The notes under the pieces were generated by a model. That model saw nothing but the letters and a program-made list of their open reading frames with translations. It did no database searches and had not been told where the DNA came from. A program made the position numbers and the translations under genes. From assembly GCA_027323885.1 (NCBI GenBank), contig DAHVZT010000141.1, forward strand, positions 1 through 38,649: 38,649 nt of DNA. The letters are read 5' to 3'. This DNA is from Acidobacteriaceae bacterium. GTDB lineage: Bacteria > Acidobacteriota > Terriglobia > Terriglobales > Acidobacteriaceae. Within the stretch, counting starts at the first letter, position 1. Every line of letters begins with the position of its first letter. Positions 1-7,930 of this stretch are shown here, in pieces.

Positions 1-525
1 TTACGACCACATATTGCCGTCTGCCTGGTACTTTTGCTCGCTGTCCCGTTGGCTGAAGGAGATAGTGTTCTTCAGCCAGTGGCGCCTACCGGTCAGCAAG
101 CGGAAGACTCATCTTATGCTGTGCCGGAGGCCTCGCACTCCCCCGCGATGGCATCCAGCAATACGGCGCAGGCCGCAAACGCACCCACAGCTGCGAATCA
201 AACGCCATCATCGGGCGGAACCGCGGCTCCGCTGCCCGCACAGCAGCTGCCCGCACAGCAAGGGAACACCAACCCCTCCCTCGCAACCCGGCCCGCTTCA
301 GAACCGCAGCAGACTCCCAGTTCGGAACCCGTAGGTACAGCGGCCGCGCCTTATCAGAAGACCACTGGAATTGCGGCGTCCCGGCCAGCAGGAGCGGTAA
401 TCGCTCCCGCGAAACAGAAGCGAGCACGTTCCTTTCTGATTCGAGTTGCGCTTTTGGCAGGTGCTGCGATAGCTCTCGGAACCGTGGCTGGAATTTCAGC
501 AGCAACCCCGAGCCGGCCACACTAG
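1..525 (+). CDS. Pro/Ala/Gln-rich protein with C-terminal membrane anchor (5' truncated)
   Basis: The reading frame is open from base 1, so the true start lies upstream of the window. The first visible residues include a hydrophobic run ending near AVPLAEG, which looks like the end of a signal peptide. About 110 residues of Ala/Pro/Gln/Ser/Thr-rich, probably disordered sequence follow, including a tandem LPAQQLPAQQ. After a basic patch (KQKRAR, about residue 139) comes one hydrophobic segment (about 145-165) and the end PSRPH. The likely arrangement is an exported, disordered protein held by a C-terminal membrane helix. No catalytic domain is visible and I do not recognise a function. The next gene, on the same strand, starts 124 bases downstream. 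Confidence 0.6.
   Translation, partial: LRPHIAVCLVLLLAVPLAEGDSVLQPVAPTGQQAEDSSYAVPEASHSPAMASSNTAQAANAPTAANQTPSSGGTAAPLPAQQLPAQQGNTNPSLATRPASEPQQTPSSEPVGTAAAPYQKTTGIAASRPAGAVIAPAKQKRARSFLIRVALLAGAAIALGTVAGISAATPSRPH
232..261 (+). repeat. Tandem 15-base duplication inside the Pro/Ala-rich gene
   Basis: Two adjacent copies of a 15-base unit (232-246 and 247-261) differ only at the last base. They encode LPAQQ twice. This is typical of in-frame slippage in low-complexity coding sequence. Confidence 0.6.
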
Positions 526-535
526 TTCTCGCTAA

Positions 536-553
536 GGCGCAGGCGCCTGCGCC
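536..553. terminator. Perfect 18-base palindrome after the first gene, possible hairpin
   Basis: GGCGCAGGCGCCTGCGCC is its own reverse complement and lies 11 bases after the stop codon of the preceding gene. As RNA it could fold into a 7-bp stem with a 4-base loop. No U-tract follows, so it may be a weak or factor-assisted terminator, or a protein-binding site. The symmetry is visible; the role is a guess. Confidence 0.3.
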
Positions 554-639
554 GATTTGGTCCCATCAACATTCACCTTCGTTTTGTGCAGAACAAAATC
601 CTTGGTCTGGGCTGTTAAAAGTCGCAATTGGAGCAAGCT

Positions 640-643
640 GGAG
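640..643 (+). promoter_or_regulatory. Shine-Dalgarno deciding the kinase start
   Basis: GGAG ends six bases before the ATG at 650. It favours that start over the longer in-frame opening at 557 and over the ATG at 644, which would abut the GGAG. Confidence 0.5.
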
Positions 644-649
644 ATGACC

Positions 650-1375
650 ATGCAGGCGAATCCAACAACCAAAACTTGCCTCGTCGTAAGCTTCTCCGGG
701 ATGGATGGCGCCGGGAAAAGCACGCAGATCGACATGCTCTGCAGGCGTTTGAAAGAGGCTGGCCTGCGGGTCAAGTTGATTACGTTCTGGGATGACGTTG
801 CGCGATTCACCCGAATGCGAGAGGCGACAGGTCACAAGATTTTCAAAGGCGACAAGGGCGTAGGCACGCCCGACGCGCCGATCAACCGGCGGGACAAAAA
901 CGTCCGCTCCTGGGCAATGACCTGTGTACGGCTGGGCCTTTATTTCGCCGATGCGATGGCTCTGCGGCGGACCATCCGGCAGGCCTCCCGATCCGGCGCC
1001 GATTTTCTGGTGTGCGACCGTTTTATCTATGATGAACTGGCCAACCTGGAACTCAGCAATCCTGCGGCTCGCGCGTACGTCCGCCTGATCATGAAACTGG
1101 TTCCAAGGCCGCACGTCAGCTATTTTCTGGATGCGGACCCAGTGCAGGCGCGTGCGCGCAAGCCGGAATACCCTCTGGATTTCCTGTATACCAGCCGTGC
1201 TTCCTATCTCGCGCTAAGCCGCCTGCTTGGAGGCATCACGGTGATACCTCCCATGCCGATTCCTGACGTCTCCCGCAAGATTATGGAACCCGTGCTCGAG
1301 CTCCTGTCCCGGCAGGGCATTCCGCTCGACCGGATCAATCCTGCGGAAGATTTCGGAACTCCAATGCTCTCGTAA
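650..1375 (+). CDS. Thymidylate-kinase-like P-loop protein
   Basis: A 241-residue soluble P-loop NTPase of the dTMP kinase fold. The Walker A GMDGAGKST is at residues 17-25, and a DRF motif (VCDRFIYDEL) sits at the position where dTMP kinases carry DR(Y/W/F) for nucleotide binding. Canonical bacterial Tmk has about 205-215 residues. Here extra sequence between the second strand and the DRF motif, rich in charged residues (about 45-95), accounts for the length. The LID region (ADPVQARARKPEY) is also unlike E. coli Tmk. It could be the housekeeping dTMP kinase or a paralogue acting on another small phosphorylated substrate; such Tmk-like proteins occur in many genomes next to a true Tmk. Fold confidence is high, substrate uncertain. 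Confidence 0.75.
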   Translation: MQANPTTKTCLVVSFSGMDGAGKSTQIDMLCRRLKEAGLRVKLITFWDDVARFTRMREATGHKIFKGDKGVGTPDAPINRRDKNVRSWAMTCVRLGLYFADAMALRRTIRQASRSGADFLVCDRFIYDELANLELSNPAARAYVRLIMKLVPRPHVSYFLDADPVQARARKPEYPLDFLYTSRASYLALSRLLGGITVIPPMPIPDVSRKIMEPVLELLSRQGIPLDRINPAEDFGTPMLS

Positions 1376-1427
1376 AAGCGGAAGAAGCCGGACCCTGTCC
1401 ACTATAGCCGTGCGACCCGGCGCCGAA

Positions 1428-1823
1428 CTACTTCTTTGGGCTGATCTTCAGGATCACGCGGAACACACTGCGGCCATCGAAGGAACTCAGTATTTTGGTT
1501 TTACTCTTCGCCCCATCAAGCTGCGCCCACAACTTGTAATCGTCGTTCGGGGACAGCTGCTGGAACCGATATGCTCCATCTTCCTGTGTGATGTAGCTCT
1601 CCACGGTTTTGGTCCGCTCGTCGCTTAGATAGACAATCGCGCTGCGAAGCGGAGTGTCCTGGTCATCGACGACACGGCCCTGTACGGAACGGTCCGAATT
1701 GTCCTGCGCGTAAAGAGGTCTGGCCGCTCCAACGGCAATAGTCACGCAAGCCAAACAGCCCGCCAGCACGGCAAAAGTACAGGCACGCCAGAAGAGCCTG
1801 GGCGCCTTCTTCCCATCCTTCAT
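1428..1823 (-). CDS. Secreted carboxypeptidase-regulatory-like (CarboxypepD_reg) domain protein
   Basis: 131 residues from the ATG at 1823, chosen because the hydrophobic export signal (about residues 10-38, ending PLYAQ) follows directly; the frame itself opens at 1886. The mature part (SVQGRVVDDQDTPLRSAIVYL ... DGAYRFQQLSPNDDYKLWAQLDG) has the pattern of the transthyretin-like/Cna-B-like carboxypeptidase regulatory domain common in secreted acidobacterial proteins. There is no protease domain, so this is an isolated beta-sandwich in the periplasm or on the surface. An LAGC sequence resembles a lipobox, but hydrophobic residues continue past it, so ordinary signal peptidase I cleavage is more likely. 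The ATG is 13 bases behind the stop of the LysW-like gene, so the two are probably cotranscribed. Confidence 0.65.
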   Translation of the reverse strand: MKDGKKAPRLFWRACTFAVLAGCLACVTIAVGAARPLYAQDNSDRSVQGRVVDDQDTPLRSAIVYLSDERTKTVESYITQEDGAYRFQQLSPNDDYKLWAQLDGAKSKTKILSSFDGRSVFRVILKISPKK

Positions 1824-1836
1824 CCCTGGAACCCTT

Positions 1837-2031
1837 CTATTCTTCCTCGTCTTCTGTAAAGGCAATGGCGCTTTCGTCGTACCCACCTTCTTCCACTTTG
1901 CTCAGCTCAATGGGATCGGTGTTGACCACTTCGTATTCCGAACCGCATTCATCGCACAGGATGACTTCGCCCTCTTCCACTTCATCTTCTGCAAAGTTCA
2001 ACGGATTTTCGCACTCTGGACAGACTTGCAT
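1837..2031 (-). CDS. LysW-like acidic zinc-ribbon amino-group carrier protein
   Basis: A 64-residue, very acidic protein. It shows the LysW/ArgW layout: two CxxC zinc knuckles (C4/C7 and C26/C29), the core GSEYEVVNTDPIEL, and a Glu-terminated acidic tail (EDEEE). In Thermus and archaea, LysW is the carrier whose C-terminal Glu is joined to alpha-aminoadipate or glutamate during lysine/arginine synthesis; the classical tail there is EDWGE. Here the tail is longer and lacks the Trp-Gly. No lysX, lysZ, lysY, lysJ or lysK gene is nearby, so a role in lysine or arginine synthesis cannot be read from context. A strong Shine-Dalgarno (AAGGAG, complement of 2037-2042) supports the ATG at 2031. Family assignment is good, function open. 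Confidence 0.75.
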   Translation of the reverse strand: MQVCPECENPLNFAEDEVEEGEVILCDECGSEYEVVNTDPIELSKVEEGGYDESAIAFTEDEEE

Positions 2032-2353
2032 GACAGCTCCTTCAGCGTCTTTTCGGTTTAAGATGTGCAGCCAGCCTCGAAAGCTGTATTGGATGCTGCT
2101 CGCCCGGCCAATGGTTTCTGTACGTCAAGCGGAACGATACGACCCAAATGCTCCCACGGCGGCTGTGGCTGGATCTGATCCACAAAATCCAACAAATTCC
2201 GATAATTTGGTTTTACCTTGCCCTGCCTCGGCTGTCTACTGCTGAAGCGGTGCGGAACGTATGGCGCGGCAGACATTCAGCTTTCAGTGCTGCGGTCCCT
2301 GCGCGCCGCATTCCACTGGACGTACCGGAAAGCGACACGTAGGCTGATAGTGT
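2032..2353. other. Divergent intergenic region between the LysW-like and rhomboid genes
   Basis: About 320 bases that should hold the promoters of both divergent genes. On the minus strand there is a TTGACG hexamer and, separately, a weak TTGGCC-17-TACAGC pair; neither makes a convincing complete promoter. A 72-codon minus-strand frame (2058-2276) lies here but has no Shine-Dalgarno, no domain and unbiased third positions, so I do not call it a gene. Otherwise I see nothing specific. Confidence 0.4.
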
Positions 2354-3181
2354 ATGCCACGTTCCGGTTCGATGATGCTATCGTTTCCGCCCTTTGCCGG
2401 GATGATCCGCAAGATTATCCTGGCGACCATCGCTGTTTTTTTCGCGCTGACACTGCTTCGCTGGATCGCGCCCGCGGTCGCCGTTTCAATTTTTGCGGCT
2501 GGAGCACTCACGCCGGTTATGGTGCTCCATGGCGCGGTCTGGCAGGTCGTTACGTACAGCTTTTTAAGCGGCGGTATTTTTCAGATTGCGTTCGACATGC
2601 TCTCGCTCTGGTTCATCGGTTCCTATCTGGAAAACATTTATGGCACCCGCTGGGTTGCGGAACTGTATTTCATTTCCGTGGTGGGAGCGGCCCTCACAGC
2701 AATCGCTGTTTCTTACACCCATGTTTTTCATATGTCGCCGTACGCCACCACCTATGGCGCAGCCGGGGGAATCTTCGGCTTGCTGGCCGCATTTGGCGTG
2801 CTCATGGGCGATCAAAGCTTCATGCTGTTTCCCCTGCCGATCTCGATCCGCGCAAAGTACCTGGTGATCATTTACATGCTCATCGCGCTGGCCAGCGTCA
2901 TGCAGGGACCAAGCGGCTTTATGTCTCTTGCCTACCTGGGCGGAGCGTTGTTCGGGTATATCTATGTGAAGCAGGCGCCCCGGCGCGGGTATGCATTCGC
3001 AATGTCGGAGCGGGCATACGGGCTGCGCAACGGCTTCTACCGCTGGAAACGGCGCCGGGCGGCGCGCAAGTTCCAGGTCTACATGCGCAAGCATGACCGC
3101 GACGTCAAATTTGACGGGCAGGGCCGCTATCTCGATCCGGATGACAAGAAGGACCCAAACGACCGCCGCTGGATGAATTAA
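2354..3181 (+). CDS. Rhomboid-fold membrane protein lacking all catalytic residues (pseudoprotease)
   Basis: 275 residues with the rhomboid core. The segment around residues 70-100 (FLSGGIFQIAFDMLSLWFIG...LENIYG) matches the TM2 region, 134-148 (YGAAGGIFGLLAAFG) the TM4 region, and 190-203 (MSLAYLGGALFGYI) the TM6 region. In active rhomboids these carry HxxxN, GxSG and H. Here they read Q77/D81, A137 in GAAG, and Y194, so the Ser-His dyad and the oxyanion His/Asn are all replaced while structural Gly residues are kept. A highly basic cytosolic tail follows (about 209-275). The likely role is as an iRhom/derlin-like membrane chaperone or adaptor. It is transcribed divergently from the LysW-like gene. 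The ATG at 2354 is the first in frame; M8 is an alternative. Confidence 0.85.
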   Translation: MPRSGSMMLSFPPFAGMIRKIILATIAVFFALTLLRWIAPAVAVSIFAAGALTPVMVLHGAVWQVVTYSFLSGGIFQIAFDMLSLWFIGSYLENIYGTRWVAELYFISVVGAALTAIAVSYTHVFHMSPYATTYGAAGGIFGLLAAFGVLMGDQSFMLFPLPISIRAKYLVIIYMLIALASVMQGPSGFMSLAYLGGALFGYIYVKQAPRRGYAFAMSERAYGLRNGFYRWKRRRAARKFQVYMRKHDRDVKFDGQGRYLDPDDKKDPNDRRWMN

Positions 3182-3187
3182 ATCCCT

Positions 3188-3739
3188 TCAATCCAGTTTC
3201 CGGATGACTCTGCACGGATTGCCAACGGCCAGCACGCCGTCAGGTATGCTTCGGGAGACTACGCTCCCGGCGCCGATGACTGTACGAGCTCCTATCGTGA
3301 CTCCTGGCAAAACGATGGCTCCCGAACCCACCCAGACATCCGCACCAATCGTAATTGGAGCGCCATACTCCTGCTTGCGCCGCATCCCGGCATCCAGCGG
3401 ATGCAGCGGCGTAACGATCTGCACGCCAGAACCGAACTGGCTGTACTCCCCGATGGTGACCTTGCAGACATCGAGGACAATGCAGTTGAAGTTGAAAAAA
3501 ACATGCTCGCCTAGTTCTATGTTGGAACCGTAATCACAAAAGAACGGCGGCTGCAGCGACACGGTGTCTCCGCCGCGGCCGAAGATTCCGCGTAGCAGCT
3601 CGCGCCGCAATTCCCGGTCCGCTTCACGAGTTGCGTTCAGAGTCTGACAGAGGTCATGAGCGCGGGCACGGTCCTGCACCAGTTCAGGATCGAGCGCGTT
3701 GTACAGTTCTCCGGCCAGCATCTTGTCGCGTTCGGTCAT
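3188..3739 (-). CDS. maa: Maltose/sugar O-acetyltransferase (left-handed beta-helix)
   Basis: 183 residues, the usual size for Maa/NodL/LacA enzymes, which move acetyl from acetyl-CoA to a sugar hydroxyl. The N-terminal Mac domain begins MTERDKMLAGELYNALDPEL. The hexapeptide-repeat helix follows, with the family motifs FFCDYGSNIELGEHVFFNFN, a catalytic His in PLHPLDAGMRRKQEYGAPI, VWVGSGAIVLPGVTIG and GAGSVVSRSIPDGVLAVGNP. It is the last gene of a minus-strand run, 66 bases behind the S9A peptidase. The substrate could be any of several glucosides or an oligosaccharide; the symbol follows the family only. Confidence 0.85.
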   Translation of the reverse strand: MTERDKMLAGELYNALDPELVQDRARAHDLCQTLNATREADRELRRELLRGIFGRGGDTVSLQPPFFCDYGSNIELGEHVFFNFNCIVLDVCKVTIGEYSQFGSGVQIVTPLHPLDAGMRRKQEYGAPITIGADVWVGSGAIVLPGVTIGARTVIGAGSVVSRSIPDGVLAVGNPCRVIRKLD

Positions 3740-3805
3740 CGTGCGGCGCCCTTCGGAACGCGTTCTCGTTTTTCGCCGGATACGCCGTCCCCATCGCTCA
3801 TCGAT

Positions 3806-6025
3806 TTATTTCGTCCCCGCCGTCTCGTTCCATAAGAACGCCAACTCGTCGGCATAGTCGTCCACAAGCTGGTGGACCGAGAGTCCCGCGCTGTGTCCGG
3901 CGTTCAGCTCATAATGCAGCAGAATGGGTCGATCGCTCCCGCTGGCAGCCTGCAATGCTGCCGTCATCTTGCGCGCGTGCAGCGGAGCGACTCGCGTGTC
4001 GCTGTCGCCGCTGAAGAACATGATGGCCGGATACTTGGTTCCGGCTTTCACGTTCTGGTACGGGGAGTATTTCAGCAGGTAGGCGAGTTGGGACGGATCT
4101 TCCGATGAGCCGTACTCCGTTGTCCAGAATCGACCCACCAGGAAGTTCTGATAGCGCAGCATGTCCAGCAGCGGAAACCCGCACCAGATCGCTCCAAAAA
4201 GATCCGGGCGCTGGGTCATGGCCGCACCCATTAGAAGCCCGCCATTGGAGCGTCCGCGAATGGCCAGCAGTTTCGGAGTTGTATAGTGGTTCGCGATCAG
4301 ATACTCGGCGGCACTGTAAAAGTCATCGAACACATTCTGCTTGTGCTCAAACATTCCGGCTTCGTGCCATTTTTCGCCATACTCGCTGCCGCCGCGCAGA
4401 TTGGGGAGTGCGAAATAGCCGCCCTGCTCCAGCCACCACGCATACTCCGGGTTCCACTTGGGAGTCATGCTGAGGTTGAATCCGCCATAGGCAGTCATCA
4501 GAGTGGGCACGCTGCCGTCGCGCGGCAGTCCCTTGCGTCCGGCGATAAACATCGGGACGCGAGTTCCGTCCTTGGAATGAAAGAAGATCTGACGCACTTC
4601 ATACTGATCGCTGGCGAAGGGAACCTTCTCCGCGAAAAAAGTATCGGATTTCCGGTTGGAAATGTTGTAGCTATAGATCGTCGGCGGCTGATTCAGCGAC
4701 TCGAAACTGTAGAAGCCAGTTTTTTCGTCCACACGGCCGAATACAGGCGAGCCAGTTCCAATTCCGGGATAGCTGAGTTGCCCCTCTTGTTTCCCGTCGA
4801 GATCATAGATCGTGGTCCGGGTCTTCACGTCCGAGAGCTTCGTCACAAAGAGGCGCTTGCCGGCCACCGTAAAGTCGTCGATCACGTTCGTACCTTCGGG
4901 GACGACTGTCTTCCACGCCGACTCTTGCGGGTGCGCGATTTCGACCTTGATGATCCGGCCATTCGGAGCTTTGTAGTCCGTCTTGGCATATACAGCATCG
5001 CCGGCCACATGGGCGCGGAAACGCGACCGGATGCCATAGATGACCTGCTGCCAATCGCCTTCCGGGTGACGCAAATCCTTTACCAAAATATCTTCCTGCT
5101 CTGCCGGAACGCCGTGGGAAATCCTCAGCACCAGGTAGCGTTCATCGTCTGAGACCGACACGCTCGCCAGGTCGAGCGGGCCAAGTTTGCGGCCCTTGTA
5201 GCTGTCGCCGAAGATCATTTTGTCCGCCGAGGCGGGGGTGCCGAAGACGTGGTAGTAAACGTGGGTCCCGGCCCGTGTGTAGCTGGCGTAGTAAAGGCCT
5301 CTGCTTTTTGGAGCAAGGCTGACGCCAAAATACCGGGCATGCGGCAGCACATCGGCCATGTCCTGCAGCGTCTTCGTGTTGCGCACGTGGATGGTTTGCT
5401 CATCCGCGCCGCCTTCGCGCACGCCGTAGACAAGCAGCTTCGCATCCCTGGCCGCGTCCCATATCGTCGCGGAGGTGTTCTGGTCTGCGCTGAGCTTGCT
5501 GGCGTCTACCAGTAACTCGTCTGCGCCATGCAGCCCGCGGCGCATGTAAATCGAGCCCTGGTTCTGATCCGCCGTTTTCTTTTTGAAAAAATAAACGCCC
5601 TTTTCCACCAGCGGGACCGTTTCTGTATCGACCTTCATCAATGAGGTCAATGCCTGGGCGATCTGGGGCCGAATCTTCAGCTGAGATAAATAAAGCTGCG
5701 TGTACGCGGTCTGCGCCGCGATCCATTGACGTACCAGTGGATCATGGTCGCTTTCCAGCCAGCGATAGTTGTCGACCACGGTAATCTTTTGCGAGACCGA
5801 CTGCTCTTCCGGACAAGGGGGTTGGCTGCACGCCGCGACAGACCTGATCCGGTACTGATCAACAGTGGGAATGATTGGGGTGGGAGGCGGAGGCGGCAGT
5901 GTGATTCCTGAACCACCGTGAATCGGGCCGGTCTGCTGGGCCTGCAGCTTGTTCGTCGCGAATCCGAGAACCAGGAGTAAAATCCCTGCGACCAGATTGC
6001 GGGATCGGCGGTGAAAATGGGACAT
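3806..6025 (-). CDS. Secreted prolyl oligopeptidase family (S9A) serine peptidase
   Basis: 739 residues from the ATG at 6025, chosen over the frame start at 6073 because a signal peptide ([21 protein letters not shown] ... LQAQQ) follows and GAGAGG precedes it. After a short Pro-rich linker (LPPPPPPTP) comes the N-terminal S9 segment (DNYRWLES), a beta-propeller, and a C-terminal alpha/beta hydrolase domain. The triad is visible: Ser593 in GRSNGG, Asp676 in GDSDTRV, His711 in AGHSAG. The family cleaves short proline-containing peptides; export points to periplasmic or extracellular peptide use. It lies between mqnE (105 bases upstream) and the acetyltransferase, with no obvious functional link to either. 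Confidence 0.92.
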   Translation of the reverse strand: MSHFHRRSRNLVAGILLLVLGFATNKLQAQQTGPIHGGSGITLPPPPPTPIIPTVDQYRIRSVAACSQPPCPEEQSVSQKITVVDNYRWLESDHDPLVRQWIAAQTAYTQLYLSQLKIRPQIAQALTSLMKVDTETVPLVEKGVYFFKKKTADQNQGSIYMRRGLHGADELLVDASKLSADQNTSATIWDAARDAKLLVYGVREGGADEQTIHVRNTKTLQDMADVLPHARYFGVSLAPKSRGLYYASYTRAGTHVYYHVFGTPASADKMIFGDSYKGRKLGPLDLASVSVSDDERYLVLRISHGVPAEQEDILVKDLRHPEGDWQQVIYGIRSRFRAHVAGDAVYAKTDYKAPNGRIIKVEIAHPQESAWKTVVPEGTNVIDDFTVAGKRLFVTKLSDVKTRTTIYDLDGKQEGQLSYPGIGTGSPVFGRVDEKTGFYSFESLNQPPTIYSYNISNRKSDTFFAEKVPFASDQYEVRQIFFHSKDGTRVPMFIAGRKGLPRDGSVPTLMTAYGGFNLSMTPKWNPEYAWWLEQGGYFALPNLRGGSEYGEKWHEAGMFEHKQNVFDDFYSAAEYLIANHYTTPKLLAIRGRSNGGLLMGAAMTQRPDLFGAIWCGFPLLDMLRYQNFLVGRFWTTEYGSSEDPSQLAYLLKYSPYQNVKAGTKYPAIMFFSGDSDTRVAPLHARKMTAALQAASGSDRPILLHYELNAGHSAGLSVHQLVDDYADELAFLWNETAGTK

Positions 6026-6130
6026 GCGTATCGTACCTCTCTCGAGATGATGAAAGGCAAGGATACACCGCACCAGCTATACGCGGGCCGGTATGGTTTT
6101 GAATCTTGAATTGAGTGCTGCGGGCTCTGC

Positions 6131-7273
6131 TCAGACCGCGACCGTGAAGGTATCGCCGCTGCGTTCCACTGCGCGATAGAGCGTGTCTCGCTCCACGGGA
6201 ACACGGCCTGCTTTCGTGATCAGGCGGACCAGGTCAGACCGGCGCATTCCCTGCGGAGTTTCCGCGCCGGCATCGTGATAAATCTTTTCCTCAATTACCG
6301 TACCGTCGATGTCATCCGCGCCGAACCGCAACGCAATTTGCGCAATTTTTGCCGACATCATCTGCCAATACGCCTTGATGTGCGCGAAGTTGTCCAGCAT
6401 CAGGCGACCTACCGCGATCTGACGAATGTCGGTAAGGCCGCTGGTCTTCGGCAGATGATCAAGCGCGGTGTTGTCCGGATGGAAGGCCAGCGGAATGAAA
6501 GTCTGGAAACCGCCGGTTTCGTCCTGCAATTCCCTCAGACGAATCAGGTGGTCTACGCGATCCTCGTCGTTCTCCACGTGACCATAGAGCATCGTCGCGT
6601 TCGAGCGCATGCCCAACTGGTGCGCCGTACGTGCGGTTTCCAGCCATTCTCCGCCGTCGATCTTGTGATCGCAGATAATGTGGCGCACCCGGTCGGCAAA
6701 AATTTCCGCGCCACCGCCCGGCATGGAATCGACACCTGCGGCTTTCAGCTTTTCGATCGTCTCGCGGATGGTAAGCTTGGAGCGCCTGGCGAGGAAAGCA
6801 ATCTCCACCATCGTGAAGGCCTTCACGTGCACTTTCGGAAACCGCTCCTTCAAGCCTCGAATCAAATCCAGGAAGTACTCCAACTGCAAATCGGGATGCA
6901 GGCCGCCGACCAGGTGAAATTCGGTCACCGCTTCCGAATAGCCCTCCGCTGCGCGCGCCCAGGCTTCTTCCAACGCCATCGTGTACGCTCCCGGAGCATC
7001 TTTCTTGCGCCCGAAGGCGCAAAGGCGACAGGCCGCCACGCACACGTTGGTCGGGTTGATGTGGCGATTCACGTTGAAATAGGCGATATCGCCATGCATC
7101 TTTTCGCGCACCCAGTTTGCCATCCAGCCCACGGCCAGAATGTCCGGCGACCGGTAGAGCGCAACGCCATCCTGAAATGTGAGGCGCTGCCCCGCAAAAA
7201 CCTTTTCTGCGATGGGCAAAAGCAGATGATCGTCGGTTTGAAAGGAGTGTCGAGATTTCGGCATACTTTCCAT
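6131..7273 (-). CDS. mqnE: Aminodeoxyfutalosine synthase (radical SAM), menaquinone synthesis
   Basis: 380 residues, the normal length for MqnE. The radical-SAM cluster motif CxxxCxxC is C78-C82-C85 (CVAACRLCAFGRKKD), preceded by the family stretch NRHINPTN, with GGLHPDLQLEYF and MLYGHVEN downstream. MqnE adds the adenosyl radical to the chorismate-derived enolpyruvyl benzoate to give aminodeoxyfutalosine, the second step of the futalosine route to menaquinone. MqnC is a close relative, but the CAFGRKKD segment and C-terminal GGG/AEIF features fit MqnE better. A purine-rich AAGGGGAGGGG before the ATG at 7273 supports this start over M4. No other mqn gene is in the window. It is divergent from the Atp10-like gene across 88 bases. 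Confidence 0.9.
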   Translation of the reverse strand: MESMPKSRHSFQTDDHLLLPIAEKVFAGQRLTFQDGVALYRSPDILAVGWMANWVREKMHGDIAYFNVNRHINPTNVCVAACRLCAFGRKKDAPGAYTMALEEAWARAAEGYSEAVTEFHLVGGLHPDLQLEYFLDLIRGLKERFPKVHVKAFTMVEIAFLARRSKLTIRETIEKLKAAGVDSMPGGGAEIFADRVRHIICDHKIDGGEWLETARTAHQLGMRSNATMLYGHVENDEDRVDHLIRLRELQDETGGFQTFIPLAFHPDNTALDHLPKTSGLTDIRQIAVGRLMLDNFAHIKAYWQMMSAKIAQIALRFGADDIDGTVIEEKIYHDAGAETPQGMRRSDLVRLITKAGRVPVERDTLYRAVERSGDTFTVAV

Positions 7274-7361
7274 GCAAGCCCCTCCCCTTCATCATAGCTG
7301 TTAGGCTGGGAGAACGTCGCCTCCGCTTGCACCGGATTTCAGCTCGCAAACTTTGACCACT

Positions 7362-7910
7362 ATGCCTCTGCGACTTTGCATTTTTCTGTTGTCAGTTTGT
7401 CTCGCCTCCGCATCTGCCCAGCAGGATGCGAAGCTCGCACCGGCTCCGGACTTGGGTCAGTTCCCTGTCCTGCAGGCCACGAACCTGAACGATACCCGCT
7501 TTCAACTGCCGCAGAACTTTGGCGGTCAGCTGAATCTGATCGTGATCTCGTTCGCCCGGGAGCAGCAGCACACGGTCGATAGCTGGCTGCCTGCCGCGCG
7601 CCAGCTTGAGGCGACGCATCCTTCATTCCGTTACTACGAACTGCCCACGATGTCGCGCCAAAATCTCCTTTATCGCTGGTGGTTCAACGCAGCGCTGCGC
7701 AGCAACACGACGGACAAAGATCTGCGCAGCCGGATCCTGCCAGTGTACGTGAACAAACATAAATTCCTTCGCGCGCTGCACGTGCGCAATGATAAGAAGG
7801 TGGTTGCCGTCCTTGTGGACCAATCCGGGCGTGTTTACTGGGAGAGCGAAGGACCATTTACGGAACAGAAGGGACAGTCGCTCCTGGCGGCGTTGCCGAA
7901 AAATCCGTAG
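7362..7910 (+). CDS. Secreted Atp10/thioredoxin-fold-like protein
   Basis: 182 residues from the ATG at 7362 (a TTG at 7353 is also in frame). The signal peptide is MPLRLCIFLLSVCLASASAQQ. The mature protein (FPVLQATNLNDTRFQLPQNF, LNLIVISFAREQQHTVDSWLP, VAVLVDQSGRVYWESEGPF) has the beta-alpha order of a thioredoxin-like fold and resembles mitochondrial Atp10, an F0 assembly factor. It lacks a CxxC pair, so thiol-redox activity is unlikely. Function in bacteria is unknown; a periplasmic chaperone-like role is possible. It converges with the GNAT gene, 20 bases between the stops. Confidence 0.65.
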   Translation: MPLRLCIFLLSVCLASASAQQDAKLAPAPDLGQFPVLQATNLNDTRFQLPQNFGGQLNLIVISFAREQQHTVDSWLPAARQLEATHPSFRYYELPTMSRQNLLYRWWFNAALRSNTTDKDLRSRILPVYVNKHKFLRALHVRNDKKVVAVLVDQSGRVYWESEGPFTEQKGQSLLAALPKNP

Positions 7911-7930
7911 GCAAACCACTCGCCGGCCGT

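Noticed and set aside
532-810. 92-codon minus-strand frame overlapping the kinase start
   Set aside because: It overlaps the P-loop region of the real kinase gene and has no start signal. The part outside the kinase is too short to judge.
2058-2276. 72-codon minus-strand frame upstream of the LysW-like gene
   Set aside because: No Shine-Dalgarno, no domain and unbiased third codon positions. It could be a small gene, but I cannot support it.
4286-5152. 288-codon plus-strand frame inside the S9A peptidase gene
   Set aside because: The peptidase on the minus strand is complete with its triad; the antisense frame has no family features.
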